A DNA stretch of 64,000 nucleotides from Bdellovibrio sp. (lineage in GTDB: Bacteria > Bdellovibrionota > Bdellovibrionia > Bdellovibrionales > Bdellovibrionaceae): the NCBI GenBank assembly GCA_014378765.1, contig JACMNA010000133.1, positions 1 through 64,000 of the forward strand, in the 5' to 3' direction. Below, one piece after another: positions 39,909-50,400 of the stretch; the first letter of the stretch is position 1; every line of letters starts with the position of its first letter. Below the pieces are notes generated by a model, which had not been told where the DNA came from, ran no database searches, and saw only the letters and a list, made by a program, of their open reading frames with translations. The position numbers were made by a program, and so were the translations under genes.

Positions 39909-41363
39909 TTACATCAGGCTGCGTTCAATCATTTCGAACAAAGGCCCTGATCCTATGCCAAGTACAACAATGAGTAATGCGGCCGTTACAATAGCAACGG
40001 TCGTACCAAAACGGCGGTCGTCGGAAATATCGCAGTCGCCTTCGCGCATGTACATAACAACGATGGGTCTTAAATAGTAATAAACGCCGATTGCTGAATT
40101 CAGCACGCCCCACAATGCTAACCAAAGTAGGCCTTCACTAACGGCCGCGCTAAATAAATAAAATTTACCGAAAAAACCTAAAGCGGGCGGAATGCCGGCT
40201 AACGACAATAAGAAAATCGTTAAGCATAAGGCTAACATCGGTTGGTTTTTAGCAAAGCCTGCAAGGTCATCCGTTTGCACAACCGAGTTTTCATTTTTTT
40301 CAATTAAACTAACGATCGCAAACGCACCAAATGTCATTAGTGAATATGCTAGTAGGTAAAAAACGACACTTGAGGCCGCAAAGACTGAATTCTGACTAAT
40401 GCCCGCGGTGATAAGACCAACTAAAATATATCCCGAATGTGAAATCGACGAGTACGCAATTGTTCGTTTTAAGTTTGTTTGAACTAGCGCTGCAACGTTA
40501 CCAATTGTCATCGTTAAAACCGCGAACCATTGCAAAACCAAAAATAAATTATCCGAACCGATTAAAGGCTTCATGGCTAAGACCCGCAAGAAGGCCGCAA
40601 AGGAAACTGTTTTCACGGCCGTTGCCATGAACGAGGTCACTGGCGTAGGCGCGCCTTGATACACGTCAGGAGTCCACGCGTGGAAAGGCGCAATCGACAC
40701 CTTAAAACAAAATCCTAAAGATATAAAAGAAACCCCGAACAAAAACACTTTGCTAGTTTTAATTAGCGTCGATGCGTTTTCCATTAGATCTAAAATATTA
40801 ATTGTGCCCGCGCTGCCAAACACAAACGAAACTCCGTATAAAAATATTGCGGAAGCAAAAGAACCTAAGACGAAATATTTAATTGCGGCTTCTTTAGAAA
40901 TTTTTTGTTCGTGCGACATTGCTATCATTAAATAAAGCGAAAGTGACATGAGTTCTAGGCCGATAAATATTGTAATTAAATCGACGGCCGAAACTAAAAT
41001 CAACATTCCTAAAATTGAATTCATCGCTAAAAAGATGAGCTCAGAAAATTGCTTTCCACGTGTGGCTGGGTTTTCGTACATTAGAATCATTGAAAAGCCT
41101 GCCGATACCACCGCAATTAAACCCATCCACTGGGTTAATCCATCGAATACCAATTGGCCGTTGAAGGCGGTTTTGCCTGATCCGCCGAAAACAATAAGTA
41201 AGCCGGCGGTTAAAAATAATCCAATCAACGCCTCAACGATGGTGGCCGTCGGGCTTTGTTCAACGTTACCGCGCAAGACTTTAATCGTTAACGGAATAAG
41301 ACTAAAAAGAAAAAGCGCGATCATTGGCGAAATTAGTAAAATGTCTGCCATCGAAATATTCAT
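39909..41363 (-). CDS. nuoN: NADH-quinone oxidoreductase subunit N
   Basis: Antiporter-like membrane subunit of complex I. The 484-aa protein has about 14 membrane helices and the Mrp-antiporter core, with KISKEAAIKYFVLGSFASAIFLYG (in pieces) near 140-160 and SIAPFHAWTPDVYQGAPTPVT (in pieces) near 220-240, typical of NuoN. It is the last gene of the nuo cluster and starts one base after nuoM ends. Proton translocation by the conserved Lys is expected. Confidence 0.93.
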   Translation of the reverse strand: MNISMADILLISPMIALFLFSLIPLTIKVLRGNVEQSPTATIVEALIGLFLTAGLLIVFGGSGKTAFNGQLVFDGLTQWMGLIAVVSAGFSMILMYENPATRGKQFSELIFLAMNSILGMLILVSAVDLITIFIGLELMSLSLYLMIAMSHEQKISKEAAIKYFVLGSFASAIFLYGVSFVFGSAGTINILDLMENASTLIKTSKVFLFGVSFISLGFCFKVSIAPFHAWTPDVYQGAPTPVTSFMATAVKTVSFAAFLRVLAMKPLIGSDNLFLVLQWFAVLTMTIGNVAALVQTNLKRTIAYSSISHSGYILVGLITAGISQNSVFAASSVVFYLLAYSLMTFGAFAIVSLIEKNENSVVQTDDLAGFAKNQPMLALCLTIFLLSLAGIPPALGFFGKFYLFSAAVSEGLLWLALWGVLNSAIGVYYYLRPIVVMYMREGDCDISDDRRFGTTVAIVTAALLIVVLGIGSGPLFEMIERSLM

Positions 41364-41364
41364 A

Positions 41365-42918
41365 TTATCTCTCCCCAGTTTGAGCCGTATTCGTGCTCAT
41401 CGGAATTGAGTAGTCCATTTTGTTTTTTACTAAATGATCCACGCTGGCCTTTGAATAATCCATAAAGTGATTCGGAAATAACCCCATCCAAAAAATCATG
41501 ATGATTAGCGGAATTAAAACCGCAAACTCCCGAGCGCTTAAGTCGTGCAGGGCATGCGCATGGTCGTGTTCAGCGTTCGTAATAAGCTCGCCCTTGGGCC
41601 CAAAAAATACTCGTTTAACCATCCATAACATATACGCCGCCCCAAGCACTACGCCGGTAACAGCAAACGCCGCAACGATTGGCGAGAAGGCATATGAGCC
41701 TAGTAAAATTAAAAACTCGCCCACAAACCCGTTTGTCATTGGTACCGCAATTGATGACATCGTCACAATTACGAACGCAATGGTAAAATGCGGAAGCACG
41801 CCGGCCAACCCACCATACTTAGAAATTTCACGCGAATGCGTTCGTTCGTAAATCATTCCAATTAGCAAGAATAGCGCGCCGGTTGAAATACCGTGATTCA
41901 ACATTTGATAAAGTGCGCCGTTAACACCGTAAGTATTCATTACGAAAAGACCAATTAAAATATAACCCATATGTGAAACTGACGAGTAAGCCACCAATTT
42001 CTTAACGTCGGGTTGAACCATAGCAACTAGCGCGCCATAAATAATTCCGATCACGCCCACCAATACAAATAACCAGGCAAAGTGCTCGGCAGCTTCTGGA
42101 AACAACGGAATAACCCAGCGTAAAAATCCGTAAGTACCCATCTTTAGCATAACCCCGGCTAACACAACCGAGCCTGGCGTCGGCGCTTCAACGTGCGCAT
42201 CGGGAAGCCACGTATGAAGTGGAAAGATCGGAACCTTAATCGCAAACGCGATGGCAAAAGCAAAAAACAATAATGTTTGCGGAGTTAAGAAATCGCCGGC
42301 GATAAAAGGAATGTTTAATTTATAAAAATCTAAAATGCTGGCGCTAATATTTCCGCCCGTTACTTCTGGCGTTAAGCGCATTAAAAAGATAATCGCCAAC
42401 AACATCAACATCGAGCCGGCCATAGTATAAATGAAAAACTTCAATGTGGCATAAATGCGACGAGTACCACCCCAAATACCGACGATGAAATACATCGGCA
42501 CCAACGATAATTCCCAAAACACATAAAACAAAATCGCATCCATGGCTAAAAACGAACCCAACATGGCGGCTTGTAAAATAAATAACGCCGAATGAAATCC
42601 CTTAACCTGTTTGTCGATTGAATTCCAAGATCCTAAAATAATAATAGGCACTAAAAAGGTTGTTAACATCACTAGCATCACTGAAATTCCGTCGATGCCT
42701 AAAAAATACGAAATTCCAAAACGTTGAATCCAAACAGATTTTTCAACCATCTGTAAAGCCGCGCTAGAAGCGTCAAATCTTTGAAGCATGCCAAGCGACA
42801 GAATAAATTGAATAATTGAAAAGCCGAAAGCTAAATGCCTAACGGTGTTTTTTTGTGGCCAAAAAGCCATAACAATTGCAAACAAAATTGGTAAAAATAT
42901 CAGCGCTGATAACATCAT
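41365..42918 (-). CDS. nuoM: NADH-quinone oxidoreductase subunit M
   Basis: Second antiporter-like subunit of complex I, 517 aa with about 14 membrane helices. The family region FPLHTWLPDAHVEAPTPGSV near 222-241 and the Glu in the N-terminal FWELSLVPMYFIVGIWGG near 130-147 are present. It follows nuoL by three bases and precedes nuoN. The length matches NuoM rather than NuoL. Confidence 0.94.
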   Translation of the reverse strand: MMLSALIFLPILFAIVMAFWPQKNTVRHLAFGFSIIQFILSLGMLQRFDASSAALQMVEKSVWIQRFGISYFLGIDGISVMLVMLTTFLVPIIILGSWNSIDKQVKGFHSALFILQAAMLGSFLAMDAILFYVFWELSLVPMYFIVGIWGGTRRIYATLKFFIYTMAGSMLMLLAIIFLMRLTPEVTGGNISASILDFYKLNIPFIAGDFLTPQTLLFFAFAIAFAIKVPIFPLHTWLPDAHVEAPTPGSVVLAGVMLKMGTYGFLRWVIPLFPEAAEHFAWLFVLVGVIGIIYGALVAMVQPDVKKLVAYSSVSHMGYILIGLFVMNTYGVNGALYQMLNHGISTGALFLLIGMIYERTHSREISKYGGLAGVLPHFTIAFVIVTMSSIAVPMTNGFVGEFLILLGSYAFSPIVAAFAVTGVVLGAAYMLWMVKRVFFGPKGELITNAEHDHAHALHDLSAREFAVLIPLIIMIFWMGLFPNHFMDYSKASVDHLVKNKMDYSIPMSTNTAQTGER

Positions 42919-42921
42919 GAA

Positions 42922-44865
42922 CTACCTCATTAAGACGAATGAAAGTGCAACAACCACCCCGACACCAATGTACATTGCATACTGTTGCATGTTTCCAGTT
43001 TGCAATGATTTTACAAAAGAGCCGCCACCTCGAACAATATCAGTCACTTTGTAAGTCGCTTTATCGATGATATTAACATCAACATAGTACCAAAGATTTT
43101 TACTGCCTCTAATTAACGGATTGATAAGTCCTTTAAAGTAAGCTTCGTCGACTAAATATTTTTTATTCACTAATTGATAGACCGGTCCAAATGCCTTTGC
43201 CACCCGATCTGCTGAGCCTTCTTTTTTTGTATACATAATATAGGCGCTGATTGCAGAAATAGCCGCAACGCCCACCGATACGCTCATCAGCGTCCACTCT
43301 AATGCCTCGTGATCTGCGCCGTGTTCAGCGGGCGCCAGCGGAAGTATGCGAATGACCGGGGCTAACCAGTGCTCCCAAAAATTAGGAACTTCACCTAAGT
43401 ACTGTGAAATTACGTGCGGAATACCAACCCAGCCGCCAATGACTGATAAAATTCCTAAAATAATTAATGGAATTGTCATGCTGATCGGGCTTTCGTGCGG
43501 ATGAACATTTTTATCAACGCGCGATTTACCCCAAAAAGTTAATGCCATTAAGCGTGTCATGTAGAAAGCCGTTAGTGCTGCACCGATAACGCCTGCGGCC
43601 CATAATAAAATATGGCCGGCCGAAGATGAATACGCTTTCCATAAAATTTCATCTTTAGAAAAGAATCCGGCAAAAGGTGGAATTCCGATGATGGCCAACC
43701 ACCCTAAAAAAAATGTCGCGTGCGTAATTGGTAAATACTTTCGTAAGCCACCCATTTTGCGAATGTCTTGTTCTTCGTGCATGGCATGAATGACCGAACC
43801 CGATCCTAAGAACATTAACGCTTTGAAAAACGCATGCGTCATTAAGTGAAACATTCCCGCGCCAAAAGCACCAACGCCAACGGCTAAAAACATATAACCC
43901 AATTGTGAAACCGTTGAGTAGGCTAAAACTTTTTTAATATCATGTTGAGTAAGGCCAATCGTTGCTGCAAGAACCGCGGTTGCAGCTCCAATGATTGCGA
44001 CCACCATCATCGTGTTTGGAGCAGAAATAAAAAGTGGGTTAAGTCTTACGATCATATAAACGCCTGCGGTAACCATCGTTGCGGCGTGGATCAATGCCGA
44101 GACGGGCGTCGGCCCCGCCATCGCGTCGGGCAACCAAACATATAGTGGAATTTGCGCTGATTTACCGGTGGCGCCAATAAATAACATCAACGTTCCAAGC
44201 GTGACTGCACCAAGCCAACTAGCTTCAAGCGCGGTCGGCGCCAAAGCATTTAATTCGTGAATGTTCAGCGTTCCGAACGTCATGAATAAAATAAACATTC
44301 CAATAATAAATGCGGCGTCACCAACGCGGTTAGTGATAAAGGCTTTCATGCCGGCGGCGGCCTTCGCCGAATCGTTAAACCAAAATCCAATCAGCAAGTA
44401 CGAGCATAGCCCCACGCCTTCCCAACCAACAAACATCGTCAGCAAAGAATCACCCAGCACTAAAATTAACATGTTAAAAATAAATAAATTTAAATACGCG
44501 AAGTATTTGGTAACGCCCTTATCGTGGTGCATGTATCCGATTGAAAAAAGATGAATCAAAGCGCCAACACCCGTAATGATCAAAATCATAATTGAACTAA
44601 TTTGATCAACCACGAAACCAGCGTTTACTTTAAATTTATCAACGGCAATCCACTCAAAAAAGTTGGCCGTTATTCTGCGCGCTTCTGGCGGCATGCCCAC
44701 CAGATCTAAAAACAACAAAACCGAGCAAACAAACGATATTACAACGGCAAGGGTTGCAATCGTGCCCGCTAAAATATAATTCTTACTTCTGAATCTTAAT
44801 CCATTTAGAAAGAATCCAACCACCGGGCTTAGTAATAATATGGCGATCAACGCTTGCTGGTTCAT
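42922..44865 (-). CDS. nuoL: NADH-quinone oxidoreductase subunit L
   Basis: Largest antiporter-like subunit, 647 aa, with the extended C-terminal lateral helix that runs along the membrane arm (roughly 560-647). The motif region VWLPDAMAGPTPVSALIHAA near 240-259 and the N-terminal GWEGVGLCSYLLIGFW near 150-165 are typical. It lies two bases after nuoK and three before nuoM. The mid C-terminal insertion is Gly/His-containing (PAEHGADHEALEW). Confidence 0.94.
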   Translation of the reverse strand: MNQQALIAILLLSPVVGFFLNGLRFRSKNYILAGTIATLAVVISFVCSVLLFLDLVGMPPEARRITANFFEWIAVDKFKVNAGFVVDQISSIMILIITGVGALIHLFSIGYMHHDKGVTKYFAYLNLFIFNMLILVLGDSLLTMFVGWEGVGLCSYLLIGFWFNDSAKAAAGMKAFITNRVGDAAFIIGMFILFMTFGTLNIHELNALAPTALEASWLGAVTLGTLMLFIGATGKSAQIPLYVWLPDAMAGPTPVSALIHAATMVTAGVYMIVRLNPLFISAPNTMMVVAIIGAATAVLAATIGLTQHDIKKVLAYSTVSQLGYMFLAVGVGAFGAGMFHLMTHAFFKALMFLGSGSVIHAMHEEQDIRKMGGLRKYLPITHATFFLGWLAIIGIPPFAGFFSKDEILWKAYSSSAGHILLWAAGVIGAALTAFYMTRLMALTFWGKSRVDKNVHPHESPISMTIPLIILGILSVIGGWVGIPHVISQYLGEVPNFWEHWLAPVIRILPLAPAEHGADHEALEWTLMSVSVGVAAISAISAYIMYTKKEGSADRVAKAFGPVYQLVNKKYLVDEAYFKGLINPLIRGSKNLWYYVDVNIIDKATYKVTDIVRGGGSFVKSLQTGNMQQYAMYIGVGVVVALSFVLMR

Positions 44866-44867
44866 GG

Positions 44868-45194
44868 TTATCCCTTCAGATGCTCAAAGAAACGAATGTT
44901 AACTTCTTTAAATCTTTTGAAAATAGAAACGGCCAAAGCTAAGCCGACCGCCGCTTCTGCGGCCGCAATTGTCATAACGAAGAAAACCATAATCTGGCCT
45001 TCAACTTTTCCCGAGTAATGCGAAAAGGTTATAAAGCTGATGTTGACAGCGTTCAACATCAATTCAATCGACATTAATAATACGATTAAATTGCGTCTTA
45101 ATAGAACTCCGGCCATGCCAATAGAAAAAAGTAGGGCAGATAACACCAAGTAATGTTCAGGGCCAATGGTTGTAATGATATTAGTCTCGGGCAT
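44868..45194 (-). CDS. nuoK: NADH-quinone oxidoreductase subunit K
   Basis: Small three-helix subunit of the membrane arm; homologues carry conserved Glu residues in the middle helices, seen here as [17 protein letters not shown]. The ATG at 45194 is preferred to the upstream GTG at 45203 because AAGGTGG lies at five bases. It overlaps the end of nuoJ by 14 bases and is followed by nuoL after two bases. Length 108 aa matches the family. Confidence 0.93.
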   Translation of the reverse strand: MPETNIITTIGPEHYLVLSALLFSIGMAGVLLRRNLIVLLMSIELMLNAVNISFITFSHYSGKVEGQIMVFFVMTIAAAEAAVGLALAVSIFKRFKEVNIRFFEHLKG

Positions 45195-45726
45195 GTGTTC
45201 CACCTTTACTTCTTGAAAGTGCTACGGTGCCGACGGCGATAACTAAAAGCAAAACGCCCAGGGCTTCAAATCCAAAAACATTTTTTAAAAACAAGGCTTC
45301 AGAAAGCCCGCGTGTTGTATCGACAATTCCGGCTGCTTTGGTAGCGCTAGCTACTTCGGCTTGATTTTTTCCACCGATGGTTAGTCCGATTGTAACGGCT
45401 CCAACTACTAAGCCCGACAAAATTCCGACCGTTGCAATTTTTATTGCGCCCGTGGCCCGTCCGCGCGTAAAAGCTTGCAGTTCATGTTTTAAATCGAAAA
45501 GCATAAGTACCATTACAAATAAAACCATGACGGCGCCGGCATAAACTATAATTTGCACGCCGGCTAAAAAGTAAGCCTGCAGAGTTACAAAAATGGCCGC
45601 CACACTGATCATCGTCATCGCTAGGCTTAAAGCTGAGTAAATTGGGTTCGCCATCAGAACCACGCCTAGCCCACTAACAATGGTCATGAATGCTAAAAAC
45701 CAAAAAAGAAATACATCTGCAGTCAT
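45181..45726 (-). CDS. nuoJ: NADH-quinone oxidoreductase subunit J
   Basis: Membrane-arm subunit with five helices. The start ATG 45726 follows AGGAG; an in-frame ORF extension of 35 codons upstream runs into nuoH and has no signal. The protein begins [19 protein letters not shown], and the conserved [15 protein letters not shown] (about 60-74) is present. The length of 181 aa is typical. It is 20 bases after nuoH, with no nuoI between them. Confidence 0.92.
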   Translation of the reverse strand: MTADVFLFWFLAFMTIVSGLGVVLMANPIYSALSLAMTMISVAAIFVTLQAYFLAGVQIIVYAGAVMVLFVMVLMLFDLKHELQAFTRGRATGAIKIATVGILSGLVVGAVTIGLTIGGKNQAEVASATKAAGIVDTTRGLSEALFLKNVFGFEALGVLLLVIAVGTVALSRSKGGTHARD

Positions 45727-45746
45727 TTTATCTCCTAGCTGAAAAT

Positions 45747-46898
45747 CTAAAGTACGTAATATGAAGTTACAAAAATAATAAGCGCGGTAATCATGGTATT
45801 GGCTAGCGCCCAAGGCAACATCGTTTTCCAACCCAAATCCATAAGTTGGTCATAACGAAAGCGCGGCAAAGTCCATCGAACGTGAAAAAAAATCCAAAGA
45901 AAAATTCCAAATTTTACCAGGTAAGATAAGAAGTGCAAAAGCGAGTTCATCGCACCCGCCCAAAACTCATTGCCGATGAGGTTAAAGCACCACTGGTAAA
46001 CTTCTTGTGGCGTTAAATTCCAAATGCTGTAGCCGCCAAAAAAGAAAGTAGCCATCAGGCCTGAGGCAATCATCATGTGTCCATATTCACCAATGAAAAA
46101 CATCAGCATTTTAAATCCGCCGTATTCAGTGTGAAAACCGGCAACTAGTTCGGCCTCGCCCTCGGCTAAGTCAAAAGGTAATCGATTCGATTCAGCAAAA
46201 GTAGCGGCAAAAAATAAAATCATTCCGACGGGTTGATAAAAGATTCCCCAATTTGGCAACCAAGACGCACTTATATTATGGCCAAAAGCATTGAAAGAAA
46301 AAATTCCCTGCTGAGCGTGAATCATTTCGCTCAAATTAAAAGTGCCGTAAAGTAAAATAATTCCAACGATTGAAAGACCCAGCGCTAATTCATAAGAAAT
46401 AATTTGCGCCGACGCCCTCAATGCCCCCATTAAAGAAAACTTACTGCCCGACCCCCATCCCGCCATTAATATCGTGTAAGCGGCTAACGAAGAAATACCT
46501 AAAATAAAAACGATGCCTACATTTATTTCATAACCTTGAATTAAAAAAGTGTACTCGTTAAATTTAAGTGGCACCGACATTGGTATGGCCATATAGGCAA
46601 CGGCGGCCGGAACCAAGGCAAAGACTGGCGCCGCATAAAATAAAAGTCGATTTCCTTTTTCGGGCGCGAAATCTTCTTTCGTTAAAAACTTTACTGCATC
46701 CGCTAACAATTGCAATAGGCCCAGAGGACCCACGCGATTAGGACCGAACCGATTTTGAATGAAGGCCGAGCCTCTGCGCTCAAGCCAGACTAAAATTGGA
46801 ACTAGCTGCACCATCATTAAAAAAACCAAAACGAGCTTAATTAAATTAACTGCAACTTCAAAAGTTGTTGTACCCATCGATGTCATGCTTAGTCCCAT
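45747..46898 (-). CDS. nuoH: NADH-quinone oxidoreductase subunit H
   Basis: Quinone-site subunit linking the peripheral and membrane arms. The ORF gives 383 aa with eight helices and family motifs LVWLERRGSAFIQNRFGPNRVGPLG (in pieces) near 35-60 and the acidic loop AESNRLPFDLAEGEAELVAGF (in pieces) near 225-245. Start position is uncertain: ATG 46898 overlaps the nuoA stop, and ATG 46886 and 46877 are also in frame with only weak ribosome sites. Motif content makes the identity secure. Confidence 0.92.
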   Translation of the reverse strand: MGLSMTSMGTTTFEVAVNLIKLVLVFLMMVQLVPILVWLERRGSAFIQNRFGPNRVGPLGLLQLLADAVKFLTKEDFAPEKGNRLLFYAAPVFALVPAAVAYMAIPMSVPLKFNEYTFLIQGYEINVGIVFILGISSLAAYTILMAGWGSGSKFSLMGALRASAQIISYELALGLSIVGIILLYGTFNLSEMIHAQQGIFSFNAFGHNISASWLPNWGIFYQPVGMILFFAATFAESNRLPFDLAEGEAELVAGFHTEYGGFKMLMFFIGEYGHMMIASGLMATFFFGGYSIWNLTPQEVYQWCFNLIGNEFWAGAMNSLLHFLSYLVKFGIFLWIFFHVRWTLPRFRYDQLMDLGWKTMLPWALANTMITALIIFVTSYYVL

Positions 46899-47260
46899 TC
46901 CAATGCTTTAGATTTAATTTCCCACCAGAGGCCAAAAATAAACACGGCCAAGAAGATAAACATTGAACCAAATACAAAAGGTCCTGCGCCCGTGCTAATG
47001 AAGTGGCGAAAATTAACGGCCCACGGGTACATAAAGATAACTTCGATATCGAATAAAATAAAAAGAATTGCCGTAAGGTAAAACTTCACTGAAATTTTTG
47101 TATCTTTTTTTTCTTCAGCGGGAATTCCGCATTCGTAAATATCCATTTTGGCTTGACTGGTTTTTTTGGCGCGTCCGCCCGTCCATCGTGCTAAATAAAT
47201 TAAAATAACTCCAAAGGTTGCGATGAATATCGTGATGAAAATAACTCCACCTAATGGCAT
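46889..47260 (-). CDS. nuoA: NADH-quinone oxidoreductase subunit A
   Basis: Membrane subunit with three helices, 123 aa. The conserved cytoplasmic-loop YECGIPAEE (about 43-51) with its quinone-site Cys, and KFYLTAILFILFDIEVIFMYPW (in pieces) near 58-80, identify it. ATG start with AGGAG eight bases before it. It heads the operon and overlaps the start of nuoH. Confidence 0.93.
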   Translation of the reverse strand: MPLGGVIFITIFIATFGVILIYLARWTGGRAKKTSQAKMDIYECGIPAEEKKDTKISVKFYLTAILFILFDIEVIFMYPWAVNFRHFISTGAGPFVFGSMFIFLAVFIFGLWWEIKSKALEWD

Positions 47261-47335
47261 GATTACTCCTCAATGCTGTGGCCTAGGCAAACGCCCCTGC
47301 CAATGTTCTTTTTCCATTTTAGTTTTAACTACTTA

Positions 47336-47364
47336 GTTATACAAACACACGCTTTAAAAACCAA
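47336..47364 (-). promoter_or_regulatory. Candidate promoter of the nuo operon
   Basis: On the minus strand, TTGGTT (47364 to 47359), a 17-base spacer and TATAAC (47341 to 47336) lie about 75 bases before nuoA. The region is AT-rich and shared with the divergent mfd gene. Confidence 0.45.
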
Positions 47365-47449
47365 TTAAAAATCGAAATTTCATGCTCCCGCAAATTACGC
47401 GAAAAGAAGTGACGACAAGCTTTCTTTAAAGCAGAATCCATCTTTCCTA

Positions 47450-50400
47450 ATGAAATCAGAAACAACGCAAACCCGACTCGAAGATTTTTTACTTCGTGGA
47501 CTTGAAAAAAAAAGTTCGCTTTTCAATATCGTCGGCACCTCGGCCTCGACTGCCATTTCATACTTGTTGTCTCAGTCTTTATCTAAAGAAATTAATGAGT
47601 TGCCGCGCCTGGTTGTTGTTGCAAGTTTAGATCAGGCGCATGCACTTGAACAGCATTTGCAATTTTTTTCGGATCGTTTTAGATGTCATATCCTTCAGCA
47701 ATACGATGTTTCGCCTTACTCAGGATTGTATCCATCGCCAAGCGTTCGCTTCGCAAGAACTCGTTTTTTATACTGGGCCGCTCGCGCGCAAAAAAGTGAC
47801 ATCTTCATTGCGCCCATCGCGGCGCTGTTGCAATTAACTGTTCCGTTCGCCGCCATGGCCAAACGCCAACAAATTTTTAAAATCGGTGATGAGCTTCCTG
47901 ATAATTTAGCTGAGTATTTTAATTCGCTTGGTTATCAGTCAACTCCGTTAGTTGAAGATATTGGACAGTACAGTTTGCGCGGCGGAATTGTCGATGTTTA
48001 CTCGCCGGCCGAACCACGACCCATTCGCATTGAATTATTTGGTGATCAGATTGAAACGATGCGAACTTTCTCGCTAGTCGACCAGCGTAGCCTGAGTGAA
48101 GTCAGCGAACTTAATGTGACGCCAGCCTTTGAAGTTGAGTTCAATGATGAAAATATTGAATCGATTATAAAAAACTTTCGCGAAACTTTAAAAGATCGAA
48201 AAGTTTTACACGCCGAAGTTGACGAAGTCGTTCGCGGAATTTCTTTGAAAAATTATTTTCCGGGAAGTGAATTTTTGCTTTCGACAGTTTACCCTAAGCT
48301 TGAGACGGTTTTAGATCACTTTAGCTCGGGCTTAAATATTTTTTTGCAAGATCCATCTGAAATATCGCGCGCAGCTGACGAGTATTTTCAAGAGCTTAAA
48401 ACTGACGAGCGCTATGAATCGACTCACGTGTACCATCCACCACTCGATCAGGTCATCGTGCCGTACGAAAATTTAAAGTGGCCTGATGATTCACGTTTTT
48501 TTCAGTTCTCACGTTTAGCTTTTTTAGAAGACGCACGAGCAGACGAAGAGCGCATCGAATATAACTCCTTACCCTTAACTGAATTTTCGCAATTGGCCCA
48601 AAATCTTGCGCCCGCCTCGGATAGCTGGATGGCGGCCGCGAAACCTCGGCTGCAAAAGTGGCTTGATACAGATTATAAGATATTTGTTGCCGCTAAAAAT
48701 CAAACTCAAATTGACCGGCTTAGACTGTTGCTGCAAAAATTGGAGCTTACCTTTCAAGTCGTTCACGCGGATGAGTACTTGTGGGAAACCTGGATAGAAA
48801 AAAAGCCTGACATAACAATTGTTCCGCGGTTTTTACTTGAAACTATTTTGTTAGCTGATGAAAAAGTTATTTTTCTGCGTACCGACGATTTCTTCGGACG
48901 AAAACAGCGGGCCAACACCCAAAATGCTTACGTACAGTTTTCGGCCAACGCGAAAAGCCTAGCCTTCGGCGATTTGAAGCCCAGCGATTTAGTAGTTCAC
49001 GTTAAGCACGGCATCGGCGTTTACGAAGGCCTTAAAATAATGAATATTGGCGGCGTTGCCTCTGAATTTATTCAAGTTGCGTACAAAGACAAAGATAAGT
49101 TGTACCTGCCCGTTTACCGAGTGGGCCAATTACAAAAATTTTCTGGCGCTGGACAAACCAGCGTGTTGGATAAGCTGGGCGGAACGGGTTGGGAAAAAAC
49201 AAAAATTAAAGTTAAGGCGCATTTACGTGATATTGCGGCCGATCTTTTACAGCTTTACGCCAAACGAAATGAAATTACGCGCCCCCCATTGTCTTTTAAT
49301 GAAATTGCCTACCACGAGTTCGAAAAGGGTTTTCCGTTTGACGAAACGGATGATCAGCTTAAGGCTATCAACGATATCCAACGAGATTTTTTACAAGAAA
49401 AACCAATGGATCGTCTCATTTGCGGGGACGTTGGTTTTGGTAAAACTGAAGTCTCAATGCGCGCAGCGTTTCAGGCCGTGCAAAATAAAAAGCAAGTTGC
49501 CATTCTTGCGCCAACAACCGTTTTAACTTTTCAACATTTAGAAACTTTCAATCGGCGATTTACGGGTTGGAATTTTCAAATAAGATCCTTAAACAGATTC
49601 GTTGCGCCCGCTCAACAGAAAAAAACATTGGCCGAGTTAAAAGAGGGCAAGGTCGATATTTTAATCGGCACCCACCGCTTGCTAAGTAAAGATGTGGTTT
49701 TTAAAGATTTAGGGTTATTGATTGTGGACGAAGAACAAAAGTTCGGCGTCACGCACAAAGAAAAAATAAAAAAGTTTAAAACCGAAGTTGATACTTTAAC
49801 TTTATCTGCAACGCCTATTCCAAGAACGCTCAACATGAGTTTCACGGGTATGCGCGATTTATCTATAATTAATACGGCGCCGATTGACCGCTTACCAACC
49901 AGAACTTTTATTTCGAAATTTGATACCGATTTAATTCGTAAGGGTATTCAGTCTGAAATAGCCCGCGGTGGACAGGTTTATTTTATTCATAACCGCGTGC
50001 AAAGCATCTATGGTTTGGCCGACGAGCTTAAACAAATCGTTCCCGATGCGCGCATGAAGGTGGCCCATGGTCAAATGAACGAAGAAGATCTAGAGCACGC
50101 TATGCTTTCATTCTTTAATCATGAAATCGACGTGCTTATCTGCACAGCCATCGTTGAATCCGGCATGGACGTGCCGCGCGCAAACACAATGTTTATTGAT
50201 CAGGCGCACATGTTTGGTTTGTCACAGCTGTATCAACTACGCGGTCGCGTTGGACGAAGTAAGGCGCGCGCTTTCTGTTATTTACTGCTACCGAAAGATA
50301 AAAAAATTGAAAAACATGCGCAAGAGCGACTTAAAATTATTCAAGACAACTCGGCCCTGGGCTCAGGAATTCGCATTGCCCAGTATGATTTAGAGCTGCG

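Noticed and set aside
40948-41409. 153-aa plus-strand frame opposite nuoN
   Set aside because: Lies opposite the well-supported nuoN gene; lacks a ribosome-binding site and has shadow-frame composition.
45727-45831. N-terminal extension of nuoJ to 45831
   Set aside because: Overlaps nuoH and has no ribosome-binding site; the ATG at 45726 has AGGAG and gives the usual NuoJ start.
49047-49526. 159-aa frame inside mfd
   Set aside because: Alternative frame within the helicase core of mfd; no start signals.
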